A stretch of DNA of 64,000 nt from Prevotellaceae bacterium MN60 (GCA_900199555.1 FZQZ01000011.1:1-64000), one strand, 5' to 3'; counted from the stretch's first letter, positions 7,946 to 16,648 are shown. The notes: generated from the sequence alone by a model not told the origin. Numbers and translations: made by a program.

Positions 7946-8837
7946 CTAGTGTGTCACGGTGACTCGGGCATAACCATTACCAGTATGACCTGTTTCGGTG
8001 CCACCTCCAGGCTTTGTTTGAGAGGTCTTACCATCTTTTATAACAGTCGTTCCACTAGTAAATTGATAAGAGGAATTCTGCACTGTACAACCGGAATGAC
8101 CATTAATGTATGACGAGCCGCCACCGCCACCATGCCAAAGACCGCCACCGCCGCCATAGTAGCCAGCGCCACCGCCGCCACCGCCGCCATAGTCAGTAAA
8201 ACAGTCGCCGCCTCTACCAAAAGATGCATTTCTTGTACCACCAGCAGTTTGACTTCCGCCTTGTCCAAATTCATATCCAGTATTTACTGTACTATGAGCC
8301 GCATAACCAGACGTTCCACCAGCTTCGCCACCATAGTCATAAACATTATGGCCACCGCCACCGCCACCACCTGCTGCTACCATCAGCACATTTGCTTTAC
8401 TGCAGCTAGCAAGTAGGGCATTCTGTAAGGCAACATGTGTTGCGCCTCCACCGGCTGCACCATTATGCGTTAGCCTATTTCCGCCATTCATCCATTCTTG
8501 TCCTTTACCGCCGCCATTATAACCGCCGGCAGGATTTCCATAGACGCCACTTCCACCTTTATTAGTAGTAGTTCTGGCATTAGTACCCTTACCCCCTATG
8601 CGTATATATAATTTGGTATCTTTTGCCAAGGTGAGATTACCTTTTGTATAGCCTCCCCTACCGCCAGGATTTGCAGTTGGAGCCAAATCTGCTTGCGATG
8701 GGATGTCTGGCTTTCTTGAGTCCATATAGTTAGAATATCCAGTTCCTCCTTCTGCGCCCCAACATTCTATAGAAGCGGTTCCGGATGTGGGGCAGGTAAA
8801 GGTATAACTGTTGTTATTCTGATAGTCGTAGTTATAG
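7946..8837 (-). CDS. Silent glycine-rich cassette F (shufflon)
   Basis: An open frame of 296 codons from the site at 8814-8837 to a stop at 7946. It begins YNYDYQNNNSYTFT, then IECWGAEGG, GGYTKGNLTL, LYIRIGGKG, GGYNGGG, GAAGGGATHVAL, VLMVAAGGGGGGG, GGGGGAGYYGGG, SSYINGHSGC and GHTGNGYARVTVTH. It carries the longest uninterrupted glycine runs of the set. Like cassette A it has ATH in place of the ATDIRL motif, and its 3' flank is homologous to that of A. It has no promoter, start or signal peptide. The inverted site makes it a one-step partner of site 1. It lies next to the recombinase gene. Confidence 0.85.
8814..8837 (-). repeat. Shufflon recombination site 6 (cassette F)
   Basis: CTATAACTACGACTAT followed by CAGAATAA; the match to site 1 covers 24 bp here and extends 2 bp further upstream (AC before the core). 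Minus orientation. It is the last site before the recombinase promoter region. Confidence 0.85.
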
Positions 8838-8932
8838 GTTCTAAAGAAAAAAGAAATTGTAATAAGATGTTTGAAGACGTAGTACGTTATATATATAATG
8901 TCTGGTTATAAATAACAAAAACTTAGAAAACT

Positions 8933-9736
8933 ATGGTTGAGAAATTTAAAAAGAATCTGATGCATGCCAATATGGCTCAGAACACAATTACGGCATATGT
9001 TTATGCTGTTAATGATTTTTATTCACGTTATAAAGAGTTGAATAAAAAGAATCTGTTACTCTACAAAACCCATCTTATTGAGAATTTTAAACCAAAGACG
9101 GTTAATCTGCGTATCTTGGCGTTAAATAAGTACGTGGACTTCTTGCGTAAACCCAATTTGCGAGTTAAGTCCATTAAACTGCAACAGCGTACCTATTTGG
9201 AGAATGTAATTAGTAATGCGGATTATACGTTTCTGAAAAATAGATTGAAGAAGGATGGGAAACAGGAGCTTTACTTCATCGTTCGTTTTCTGGCTGCTAC
9301 TGGGGCTCGCGTGAGCGAATTGGTGCAGCTGAAGGTGGAACATGTAGATGCTGGCTACTATGATATATATACAAAAGGTGGAAAGATACGAAGATTGTTT
9401 ATTCCAAAGAAATTGCGTGATGAGGCTTTAAAGTGGCTGAATGAGCAAGGGCGTGAGTCGGGATATCTATTCTTGAATAGACAGGGGAGGCGTATAACTA
9501 CTCGTGGCGTTGCTCAGCAATTGAAACATGCTGCGCTGGCATATGGTCTTGACACGAGGGTGGTATATCCTCATAGTTTTCGTCATCGCTATGCCAAGAA
9601 CTTCTTAGAGAAGTTTAATGATATTGCGTTGCTAGCCGATTTGATGGGGCACGAGAGTATTGAGACTACTCGCATTTATCTGCGTCGTACGGCTAGTGAA
9701 CAGCAGGCAATCGTGGATAAAGTTATTACTTGGTAA
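8933..9736 (+). CDS. Tyrosine recombinase (putative shufflon DNA invertase)
   Basis: A 267-aa phage-integrase-family protein. An N-terminal SAM-like core-binding domain (residues about 1-85) precedes the catalytic domain with the full set of active residues: Arg126 in GARVSEL, Lys151 in TKGGKIRR, His214 and Arg217 in PHSFRHRY, His240 in LMGHES and nucleophile Tyr249 in TRIYLRR. The length is that of compact Xer/invertase-type recombinases without accessory domains. It sits 95 bp beyond the last cassette site and is the only recombinase in the window, so it is the obvious candidate to act on the six sites. There is no directionality factor, transfer or phage gene nearby, which argues against an integrated mobile element. 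Substrate assignment is inferred from position. Confidence 0.88.
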   Translation: MVEKFKKNLMHANMAQNTITAYVYAVNDFYSRYKELNKKNLLLYKTHLIENFKPKTVNLRILALNKYVDFLRKPNLRVKSIKLQQRTYLENVISNADYTFLKNRLKKDGKQELYFIVRFLAATGARVSELVQLKVEHVDAGYYDIYTKGGKIRRLFIPKKLRDEALKWLNEQGRESGYLFLNRQGRRITTRGVAQQLKHAALAYGLDTRVVYPHSFRHRYAKNFLEKFNDIALLADLMGHESIETTRIYLRRTASEQQAIVDKVITW

Positions 9737-9740
9737 CGCA

Positions 9741-9823
9741 GTACAAAAGGCCTGTACTATTGGTACAAAAGCTCTGTACAGGTAGTACAAGGGGGCTGTA
9801 CGGGTAGTACAAAGGCTTTGTAC
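9741..9823. repeat. Four 17-bp palindromes at exact 22-bp spacing
   Basis: GTACAAAAGGCCTGTAC, GTACAAAAGCTCTGTAC, GTACAAGGGGGCTGTAC and GTACAAAGGCTTTGTAC start at 9741, 9763, 9785 and 9807, with 5-bp linkers. The outer GTACAA/TGTAC arms are conserved and the middle varies. The array begins 5 bp after the recombinase stop codon. Two helical turns per unit suggests cooperative protein binding on one face of DNA; no T-run follows, so it is not a terminator. Confidence 0.85.
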
Positions 9824-9890
9824 TAGTATGAAATGGGCTATTTGTGAGGCGAAAAATAATAAAAGGCTATATCGTGCGTTATATTAAGGT

Positions 9891-11006
9891 ATGCAGTGGA
9901 CTGACAGAATCAGACAGATAAAGATAATATTGGTGGTGGCTGCGGTGATGATTGCCGTGGCATCGCTATTGGTGTCTCACTTTCTGGTGCGCGACCTCTC
10001 GATAGAAGAGCGTCATCGTATGGAGGTGTGGGCGCAGGCACTGCATGCACTGAATGAGGCAGACGAGACAACTGACTTGTCGTTGGTGCTGGATGTGATA
10101 GAGGGAAACAATACGATTCCCGTTATCGTGGTGAACAGTGAGGGTGGGATAGACGACTACCGTAATATAAAGGATACAACAAGCATCCAGCAGTATGCGA
10201 AGCGTATGATACAGTCGGGTGACACCATTCGCATTGATAGACAGCTGGTATGCTACGATGAGTCGATCATGCTGAAACGACTGCAGGCATGGCCGTATGT
10301 ACAGTTGGGTATCGTGCTGATATTCGTGGTCGTGGCTATCTTTGCATTGTTGTCGTCGAAGCGTGCAGAACAGAATAAGGTATGGGTGGGCTTGTCGAAG
10401 GAAACTGCTCACCAGTTGGGTACGCCCGTGTCGAGTTTGATGGCATGGGTAGAGATGCTGAAGGAGCAATATCCAGAGGATAATCTGTTGCCAGAGATGG
10501 ATAAGGACGTGAAGCGACTGCAACTGATTACTGACCGATTCTCAAAGATTGGTTCGCTGCCGGAGCCTGTTGATGCTTCGATGAACGAGGTGTTGGCACA
10601 TGTGGTGGACTATATGGACCGACGTACGTCGAATCAGGTGCAGATGATTAGACAACTGCCTGAACATGAGGTCATCGTAAAGATGAATGCTTCGCTGTTT
10701 GAGTGGGTCATAGAAAACCTCTGCAAGAATGCTGTTGACGCGATGGAGGGCAAGGGTACTATCACGCTGACCCTCTATGACGAGCCGCAGGATGTGGTGA
10801 TAGAGGTACAGGATACGGGTAAGGGTATTAAGAAGAAAGACCTGAACAGTGTGTTTACTCCGGGCTTTACCACGAAGAAACGTGGTTGGGGACTCGGTCT
10901 GTCGCTTGCCAAGCGTATCGTAGAAGAGTATCACAAAGGACGTATCTTTGTGAAACAATCGGAAGTGGGGAAGGGTACCACGTTCCGTATAGAAATGAAA
11001 AAATAA
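9891..11006 (+). CDS. Membrane sensor histidine kinase (orphan)
   Basis: 371 aa. Two transmembrane segments (about residues 10-32 and 136-155) enclose a periplasmic domain of roughly 100 residues. The cytoplasmic part has an H-box with His174 in KETAHQLGTP, then N-box (NLCKNAVDAM), G1 (DTGKGI), F (FTPGFTTKK) and G2 (GWGLGLSLAKRI) motifs of the HATPase fold. It should autophosphorylate on His174 and signal to a response regulator, but no regulator gene is adjacent. No HAMP domain is evident. It follows the recombinase and the 22-bp array; a functional link is not shown. Confidence 0.85.
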   Translation: MQWTDRIRQIKIILVVAAVMIAVASLLVSHFLVRDLSIEERHRMEVWAQALHALNEADETTDLSLVLDVIEGNNTIPVIVVNSEGGIDDYRNIKDTTSIQQYAKRMIQSGDTIRIDRQLVCYDESIMLKRLQAWPYVQLGIVLIFVVVAIFALLSSKRAEQNKVWVGLSKETAHQLGTPVSSLMAWVEMLKEQYPEDNLLPEMDKDVKRLQLITDRFSKIGSLPEPVDASMNEVLAHVVDYMDRRTSNQVQMIRQLPEHEVIVKMNASLFEWVIENLCKNAVDAMEGKGTITLTLYDEPQDVVIEVQDTGKGIKKKDLNSVFTPGFTTKKRGWGLGLSLAKRIVEEYHKGRIFVKQSEVGKGTTFRIEMKK

Positions 11007-11014
11007 ACGAAAAT

Positions 11015-11046
11015 TTTGGCTATTAGCAAAAAAGTTCGTAACTTTG
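11015..11046 (+). promoter_or_regulatory. Promoter of the DUF177-rpmF-fabH group
   Basis: TTTG at 11015-11018 and TAACTTTG at 11039-11046 with a 20-bp spacer, the standard Bacteroidota arrangement, about 20 bp before the ATG. Confidence 0.7.
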
Positions 11047-11067
11047 CAGCCCGAAAAAAGTGTAATT

Positions 11068-11595
11068 ATGTGTAGTTTAGAGCGCTTGAAGGTTGATTTG
11101 AAAGGTATGAAGGAGGCTGTAATGACCTCTGAATATGACCTTGGAGATGAGTTCTTTGGGGCTCTGGACGGCTCACAGTTGGAACATGGAGCCTTGCATG
11201 TGTCGGTATCTATACGCAAGATGACCGGCTTTTTCGAACTCCAGTTTCATACCGAAGGTGCCGTTACTGTAAGCTGCGACCGCTGTCTTGATGACATGGA
11301 GCAGCCTATTGTTGCGGATAATACCTTAGTGGTAAAGTTGGGCGAAACATACAGCGATGAAGATGACACCGTGACGATTGACGAGAACGAAGGAATACTC
11401 GACATGTCATGGTTCATTTATGAGTTTATTATGCTGGCCATACCCATCAAGCACGTTCATGCACCTGGAAAATGCAATAGTGCGATGACGCAGAAGCTGG
11501 AAGAGCTGAGCGGCGCTGTCCGAAGCAGCGAAGAGGAGGCAAAGGAGATAGACCCACGCTGGCAAGCACTGGCAAAGTTAAAAAGTGAAGAGTGA
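11068..11595 (+). CDS. DUF177 (YceD) family protein
   Basis: 175 aa from the ATG at 11068, which fits the promoter just upstream; a longer frame from a TTG at 11044 would overlap that promoter. The family signature is visible: FELQFHTEGAVTVSCDRCLD near residue 60, with CDRC, and a later C in APGKCN. YceD proteins are conserved next to rpmF, as here, and in plants and bacteria are linked to 23S rRNA accumulation. The gene is followed by rpmF after 67 bp. Confidence 0.88.
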   Translation: MCSLERLKVDLKGMKEAVMTSEYDLGDEFFGALDGSQLEHGALHVSVSIRKMTGFFELQFHTEGAVTVSCDRCLDDMEQPIVADNTLVVKLGETYSDEDDTVTIDENEGILDMSWFIYEFIMLAIPIKHVHAPGKCNSAMTQKLEELSGAVRSSEEEAKEIDPRWQALAKLKSEE

Positions 11596-11662
11596 GAGGT
11601 GAGGAATTTGCTTCCGCTCGAAAAAAAAGTAAAAAAAGTAAAATTTAAAAAGTAATAGCATT

Positions 11663-11851
11663 ATGGCACATCCTAAAAGAAGACAATCAAACACCCGCAC
11701 CGCTAAGCGTCGTACTCATGACAAGGCAGTAGCTCCTACACTGGCAGTATGCCCTAACTGTGGAGCTTACCACATCTACCACACTGTATGCCCAACTTGT
11801 GGATACTATCGTGGTAAGATCGCTATTGTAATGGACGAAGTTGCTGAGTAA
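11663..11851 (+). CDS. rpmF: 50S ribosomal protein L32
   Basis: 62 aa, the usual length. N-terminus [21 protein letters not shown] is replaced here only in details from other L32 proteins. Two CxxC pairs (CPNCGAYH and CPTCGYY) form the zinc ribbon. Part of the large ribosomal subunit near the peptidyl transferase entrance. It sits between DUF177 and fabH, the classic yceD-rpmF-fab arrangement, with only 5 bp to fabH. Confidence 0.97.
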   Translation: MAHPKRRQSNTRTAKRRTHDKAVAPTLAVCPNCGAYHIYHTVCPTCGYYRGKIAIVMDEVAE

Positions 11852-11856
11852 AGGTA

Positions 11857-12864
11857 ATGGATAAAATCAATGCGATAATCACCGGAATTGGTGGCTACGT
11901 GCCCGATTATGTTCTGAATAATGACGAACTGTCGCGCATGGTAGACACCAACGACGAGTGGATTATGACTCGCGTTGGTATTAAGGAACGCCGCATCCTG
12001 ACAGAGGAAGGTCTCGGCACTAGCTATATGGCGCGTAAGGCTGCCAAGCAGTTGATGCAGAAGACTGGCGTGGACCCCGATACTATCGATGCAGTTATCG
12101 TAACCACTTCTACGGCTGATTATAAGTTCCCGTCTACAGCCAGCATCGTAGTTGGCAAACTTGGATTGAAGAATGCTTTCGCATTCGATCTCTGGGGTGC
12201 ATGCTGTGGATTCCTCTACACGCTCGACGTGGCTGGCTCTATGATACAGAGCGGTCGTTACAAGAAAATCATCGTGATCGGTGCCGACAAGATGTCGTCA
12301 GTGGTTGACTATAAAGACCGCGCTACCTGTCCGCTGTTTGGTGACGGTGCTGCTGCTGTGTTAGTGGAAGCAACAGAAGAAGAGAATATCGGTGTGATGG
12401 ACTCTTACTTCCGTGCTGACGGCAAGGGCCTGCCCTTCCTTCACCTGAAGGCTGGCGGTTCTGTATGTCCTCCCTCACACTTTACGGTGGATCACCGTTT
12501 GCACTACCTCTATCAGGAGGGTCGCACCGTGTTCCGTTATGCCGTAACCAACATGAGTGAAGACAGCGCACTCATCGCTGAGCGCAACGGACTGAACAAG
12601 GACAACATCGCATGGGTTGTTCCTCATCAGGCAAATATGCGCATCATCGAGGCTGTAGCTAAGCGCTTGGAACTGCCTATGGATAAGGTGATGGTGAACA
12701 TCGAGCATTTCGGTAACACCTCTGCTGCCACTATCCCCTTGGCTCTCTGGGAGAATGAGCATCTGTTGAAGAAGGGTGATAACATGATTTTCACCGCCTT
12801 CGGTGCAGGTTTCGTTCACGGAGCAAGCTACTATAAGTGGGCCTATAATGGCAGCGAAAAGTGA
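11857..12864 (+). CDS. fabH: 3-oxoacyl-ACP synthase III
   Basis: 335 aa thiolase-fold enzyme that starts fatty acid synthesis by condensing acyl-CoA with malonyl-ACP. The catalytic triad is visible: Cys116 in LWGACCGF, His in [10 protein letters not shown] and Asn in HFGNTSAAT. An early GIKERR motif lies in the CoA-binding region. It is slightly longer than the about 317 residues of E. coli FabH. It follows rpmF at 5 bp and precedes era at 21 bp, suggesting one transcript. Confidence 0.95.
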   Translation: MDKINAIITGIGGYVPDYVLNNDELSRMVDTNDEWIMTRVGIKERRILTEEGLGTSYMARKAAKQLMQKTGVDPDTIDAVIVTTSTADYKFPSTASIVVGKLGLKNAFAFDLWGACCGFLYTLDVAGSMIQSGRYKKIIVIGADKMSSVVDYKDRATCPLFGDGAAAVLVEATEEENIGVMDSYFRADGKGLPFLHLKAGGSVCPPSHFTVDHRLHYLYQEGRTVFRYAVTNMSEDSALIAERNGLNKDNIAWVVPHQANMRIIEAVAKRLELPMDKVMVNIEHFGNTSAATIPLALWENEHLLKKGDNMIFTAFGAGFVHGASYYKWAYNGSEK

Positions 12865-12885
12865 AGAGTGAAGAATGACTGATTA

Positions 12886-13779
12886 ATGCATAAAGCAGGA
12901 TTCGTAAATATCGTTGGGAATCCCAATGTAGGTAAAAGTACGCTCATGAACCAATTGGTTGGTGAGCGTATTTCGATAGCGACGTTTAAGGCACAAACGA
13001 CGCGTCATCGTATTATGGGTATCGTCAATACCGACGATATGCAGATTGTATTTTCTGATACTCCAGGCGTATTGAAGCCCAACTATAAACTGCAGGAGTC
13101 AATGCTCGCTTTCTCGGAGTCTGCACTGCAAGATGCAGATGTACTGCTCTACGTAACGGATGTGGTAGAGACACCCGAGAAGAACATGGAGTTCTTGGAG
13201 AAGGTGCAGAAGATGAAAATTCCTGTCATTCTGCTCATCAACAAGATTGATGAACTGGCAGGTGATACTAGTCAAGCTAGATTAGGCGAGATTGTTGAAA
13301 AATGGCATGCATTGTTGCCCAACGCAGAGATTCTGCCAATATCGGCAAAGAATAAGTTTGGCGTGGACATGTTGCTGAAGCGCATCCAGGAACTGTTGCC
13401 CGAGAGTCCCGCATTCTTCGATAAAGACCAGTTGACGGATAAGCCTGCACGCTTCTTTGTATCGGAAATCATTCGCGAGAAGATACTACTCTATTATGAT
13501 AAGGAAATACCTTATTCAGTAGAGGTGCGCGTGGAACGCTTCAAGGAAACAGAGAAGCATATCCATATCAACGCAATCATCTATGTGGAGCGCGATTCGC
13601 AGAAGGGTATCATTATTGGTCATCAGGGTATGGCACTCAAGAAAGTAAGCACCGAAGCTCGCAAGTCGTTGGAGAAATTCTTCGCCAAACCCATCTTCTT
13701 GGAAACCTTTGTTAAGGTAGATAAAGACTGGCGTAGCTCTGAGAGAGAGCTGAATAGCTTTGGATATAATTTAGATTAA
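12886..13779 (+). CDS. era: GTPase Era
   Basis: 297 aa. GTPase domain with G1 GNPNVGKST, G3 DTPG and G4 NKID, followed by a C-terminal KH RNA-binding domain with GxxG-type loop (IIGHQGMALKKV). Era binds the 3' end of 16S rRNA and assists 30S maturation. It is followed at 70 bp by der, another ribosome-assembly GTPase. Confidence 0.96.
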   Translation: MHKAGFVNIVGNPNVGKSTLMNQLVGERISIATFKAQTTRHRIMGIVNTDDMQIVFSDTPGVLKPNYKLQESMLAFSESALQDADVLLYVTDVVETPEKNMEFLEKVQKMKIPVILLINKIDELAGDTSQARLGEIVEKWHALLPNAEILPISAKNKFGVDMLLKRIQELLPESPAFFDKDQLTDKPARFFVSEIIREKILLYYDKEIPYSVEVRVERFKETEKHIHINAIIYVERDSQKGIIIGHQGMALKKVSTEARKSLEKFFAKPIFLETFVKVDKDWRSSERELNSFGYNLD

Positions 13780-13849
13780 ATAGGAGGAACTAGGAAAACC
13801 TAGGATATCTTAGGATGACTAGTAAATCTAGCATTAAATACTAGAAATT

Positions 13850-15163
13850 ATGGGAAATTTAGTAGCGATTGTAGGACGCCCAAATGTAGGTAAGTCCACT
13901 TTGTTTAACCGATTGACGAACAGCCGTCGCGCCATTGTGAGCGATGAGGCTGGTACTACGCGTGATCGCCAGTATGGCAAATGTGAGTGGAATGGCCGTG
14001 AATTCTCCGTAGTGGATACGGGTGGATGGGTTGTAAATAGTGATGATATCTTTGAAGAGGAGATTCGCAAGCAGGTGATTGTTGCCACAGAAGAGGCCGA
14101 CCTGGTATTGTTCTTGGTGGATATCAAGAATGGACTGACGGATCTTGACGAGGATGTAGCACTGATTCTTCGTCGCTCTAAGCTGCCCGTAGTGCTGGTA
14201 GCTAATAAGGCCGATGATGGTAAAGACCTATACGGACAGTATGAGTTCTATAAGTTGGGACTGGGTGATCCGTTTTGTGTCAGTGCTGCAACAGGTAGTG
14301 GTACCGGCGACTTGCTCGACCATGTACTAGAGAAGTTGAAGACTGACGAGGTGGATGATATCGAGGACGGTACACCACGCTTTGCTGTAGTAGGTCGTCC
14401 TAATGCTGGTAAATCAAGCATTATCAATGCCTTTATCGGTGAGGACCGTAACATCGTAACAGATATCGCTGGTACTACCCGTGATAGTATCTATACCAAG
14501 TACGACAAGTTCGGCTTTGATTTCTATCTGGTTGATACTGCCGGTATCCGCAGAAAGAATAAGGTAACAGAAGATTTGGAGTTCTATAGTGTGATGCGTA
14601 GCATTCGCGCTATTGAGAATTCTGATGTCTGCATCCTGATGATTGATGCTACTCGTGGTATCGAGGCACAGGATATGAATATCTTCCAGTTGATTCAGAA
14701 GAATAACAAGTCGCTGGTAGTCGTTGTCAACAAGTGGGACTTGGTAGAGGATAAGTCGCAGGAGGCTATCAAGACCTTTGAATATGCCATTCGTAACCGT
14801 ATGGCTCCATTCGTAGATTTCCCCATCATCTTCGCCTCTGCTGTAACCAAACAGCGTATCTATAAGGTGCTGGAGACTGCCAAGCAGGTATATCTGAACC
14901 GTACGATAAAGATTGGAACCTCTAAGCTTAACGAGGTCATGCTGCCTATCATCGAGCAGACACCGCCACCATCTATCAAGGGTAAGTATATTAAGATTAA
15001 GTATGTGTCTCAGGTGCCCGATACACAGATACCCACCTTTGTGTTCTATGCTAATCTGCCCCAGTATGTCAAGGAGGCTTATCGTCGCTTCTTAGAGAAT
15101 AAAATGCGTGAGAACTGGACACTGACGGGTACACCGATTAACGTATTCATCCGACAGAAGTGA
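13850..15163 (+). CDS. der: GTPase Der (EngA)
   Basis: 437 aa with two tandem GTPase domains (G1 GRPNVGKST at residue 8; second GRPNAGKSS near residue 182; G3 DTGG and DTAG; G4 NKAD and NKWD) and a C-terminal KH-like domain. Required for 50S ribosome assembly. The 70-bp leader after era contains several CTAGG/CTAGT words of unclear meaning. The stop overlaps the GTG start of the next gene. Confidence 0.97.
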   Translation: MGNLVAIVGRPNVGKSTLFNRLTNSRRAIVSDEAGTTRDRQYGKCEWNGREFSVVDTGGWVVNSDDIFEEEIRKQVIVATEEADLVLFLVDIKNGLTDLDEDVALILRRSKLPVVLVANKADDGKDLYGQYEFYKLGLGDPFCVSAATGSGTGDLLDHVLEKLKTDEVDDIEDGTPRFAVVGRPNAGKSSIINAFIGEDRNIVTDIAGTTRDSIYTKYDKFGFDFYLVDTAGIRRKNKVTEDLEFYSVMRSIRAIENSDVCILMIDATRGIEAQDMNIFQLIQKNNKSLVVVVNKWDLVEDKSQEAIKTFEYAIRNRMAPFVDFPIIFASAVTKQRIYKVLETAKQVYLNRTIKIGTSKLNEVMLPIIEQTPPPSIKGKYIKIKYVSQVPDTQIPTFVFYANLPQYVKEAYRRFLENKMRENWTLTGTPINVFIRQK

Positions 15164-15561
15164 GCAAGAAAGCGTATCTTATAGCAGGTCTGATGGCGCT
15201 GATAGGTTTGGTGGGCTGTAGTGAAATCAGTCCTGAACAGCAAGCAGCAGAAGCCGCAAAAGCCTATTATACTCGTTTGTTGGAAGGCGCCCCTGAAGGA
15301 TTCTTATCGGGTAAGGTGGATTATGATAGTCTGCCTGCCGACTATCGTCAGCAGTTATTGAAAGCTCACGAACAGTATATGCAAGATATGCAGCAGCATC
15401 ACGAAGGCTTGTGTGCGGTAACCATCTCGCCCAATGTGGCACGTAGGGATACTACATTGCATTTGGTATATGCCTTTTTGCTTTTGTCGTATAATGATTC
15501 TACTCAGGAGGAAATTACCGTACCGATGGTAGAGGTTAATGGAGAGTGGAAAATTAAATAA
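15160..15561 (+). CDS. Small lipoprotein, DUF4878-like
   Basis: 133 aa, starting at a GTG that overlaps the der stop (GTGA), so translation is probably coupled. Lipoprotein signal with lipobox Leu-Val-Gly-Cys at residue 20. The mature part (about 110 aa) starts with a helical [15 protein letters not shown] segment and ends [10 protein letters not shown], a plan shared with NTF2-like/DUF4878 lipoproteins. Function unknown. Confidence 0.75.
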   Translation: MSKKAYLIAGLMALIGLVGCSEISPEQQAAEAAKAYYTRLLEGAPEGFLSGKVDYDSLPADYRQQLLKAHEQYMQDMQQHHEGLCAVTISPNVARRDTTLHLVYAFLLLSYNDSTQEEITVPMVEVNGEWKIK

Positions 15562-15567
15562 AAAAAT

Positions 15568-15603
15568 AAAGGATTGAATATTTCGTTATTCAATCCTTTA
15601 TTT
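15568..15603. terminator. Bidirectional terminator
   Basis: 13-bp stem AAAGGATTGAATA with TATTCAATCCTTT, loop TTTCGT, with A/T-rich tracts on both sides. It ends the plus-strand der operon and, from the other side, the small minus-strand gene at 15602-15703. Confidence 0.8.
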
Positions 15604-15703
15604 AATATGCTATTCTGTAGTTGTACATTCTTGCCATGTTAATGCAATATTCTTTGTAAGCCTTGCTTTCAATCCATTTCTTTAATAACTTTTTCATAAT
15701 CAT
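15602..15703 (-). CDS. Small basic 33-aa protein of unknown function
   Basis: A short gene with complete signals: promoter TACCTTTG (15758-15751 on the minus strand), a purine-rich AAAGAAAGGA site, ATG at 15703 (or 15697) and a stop at 15602 directly before the terminator. The product MIMKKLLKKWIESKAYKEY continues to CINMARMYNYRIAY; it is Lys/Arg-rich with amphipathic helical character. No family recognised. Occupies the gap between the der operon and the MlaE gene. Confidence 0.6.
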   Translation of the reverse strand: MIMKKLLKKWIESKAYKEYCINMARMYNYRIAY

Positions 15704-15750
15704 TTCCTTTCTTTTTCTTTAATAAATCGTCATCCTTCTTAATCTCGATG

Positions 15751-15781
15751 CAAAGGTACGTATTTTCAGGGTGTTACGCAA
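15751..15781 (-). promoter_or_regulatory. Promoter of the 33-codon gene
   Basis: TACCTTTG on the minus strand at 15758-15751, with TTG about 20 bp upstream near 15780. Confidence 0.6.
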
Positions 15782-15876
15782 GAAAAACGGAGAATTGTTT
15801 GCGTTAACAGCTGTTTTGTTGACCTGTGTCAATCCTAAAAAAGTGAAATTTCTTTTTATTTCTCTCACTTATTTCG

Positions 15877-15884
15877 TAACTTTG
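15877..15884 (+). promoter_or_regulatory. -7 element before the MlaE-type permease
   Basis: TAACTTTG; the ATG follows only 8 bp later, so the transcript has a very short leader. No clear TTTG was seen at -33. Confidence 0.6.
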
Positions 15885-15892
15885 CATCCGAT

Positions 15893-16648
15893 ATGATTAT
15901 GAGGATAATCTATAACTGGTTGACGACATTAGGTAAGTTCATGATACTCATGGGCCGTACATTCTCTATGCCAGAACGCTTCCGTATGTTTTGGAAACAG
16001 TATGTCAAGGAGATGGCTCAGCTGGGTGTGAACTCTATTGGCATTGTGCTACTTATCTCGTTTTTTATTGGTGCGGTCATCTGTATTCAGATGAAGTTGA
16101 ATATTCAGTCGCCATGGATGCCTCGTTGGGTGTCTGGTTATACCACACGTGAAATCATGCTGCTAGAGTTCTCTAGTTCAATCATGTGTCTGATATTGGC
16201 TGGTAAGGTTGGTTCTAACATCGCTTCGGAAATCGGAACGATGCGTGTGACGCAGCAGATTGATGCACTGGATATTATGGGTATCAACTCGGCATCATAC
16301 TTGATATTGCCCAAGATTCTAGGTATGCTCACCATTATGCCTTTGCTGGTTATCTTTTCTTCGGCAATGGGTATTCTGGGCGCATACGGTACTGCATATA
16401 TAGGTCATATCATTGTTCCTGATGATTTGACATTGGGTTTGCAACACGATTTTAAGTCGTGGTTTGTCTGGATGTCTATCATCAAGAGCCTGTTCTTTGC
16501 TTTCATTATTTCGGCTGTGCCATCTTATTTTGGCTATACCGTAGAAGGAGGCTCTGTGAATGTGGGAAAGGCTTCGACCGATGCAGTGGTCAGCTCTAGT
16601 GTCTTAATCTTATGTTCTGATGTGTTCTTAACGCAATTGCTGTCATGA
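15893..16648 (+). CDS. MlaE-family lipid ABC transporter permease
   Basis: 251 aa inner-membrane protein with about five to six hydrophobic segments and the family's conserved AGKVGSNIASEIGTM-type motif near residues 103-117. MlaE-type permeases move phospholipids between inner and outer membranes together with an MlaF ATPase and MCE-domain partner. Start at 15893 or the second ATG at 15899. The stop overlaps the ATG of the ATPase gene by 4 bp. No MCE gene lies in the window next to it. Confidence 0.9.
   Translation: MIMRIIYNWLTTLGKFMILMGRTFSMPERFRMFWKQYVKEMAQLGVNSIGIVLLISFFIGAVICIQMKLNIQSPWMPRWVSGYTTREIMLLEFSSSIMCLILAGKVGSNIASEIGTMRVTQQIDALDIMGINSASYLILPKILGMLTIMPLLVIFSSAMGILGAYGTAYIGHIIVPDDLTLGLQHDFKSWFVWMSIIKSLFFAFIISAVPSYFGYTVEGGSVNVGKASTDAVVSSSVLILCSDVFLTQLLS

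Noticed and set aside
1..9736. Integrated phage or conjugative element around the recombinase
   Set aside because: No structural, transfer, replication or excision genes and no flanking tRNA or attachment duplication; the recombinase neighbours only the cassettes.
9741..9823. CRISPR array
   Set aside because: Repeats are 17 bp with 5-bp linkers, the linkers are too short for spacers, and no cas gene is present.
13780..13849. Clustered CTAGG/TTAGG words between era and der as a regulatory array
   Set aside because: Irregular spacing and no stable pairing; too little to support a site.
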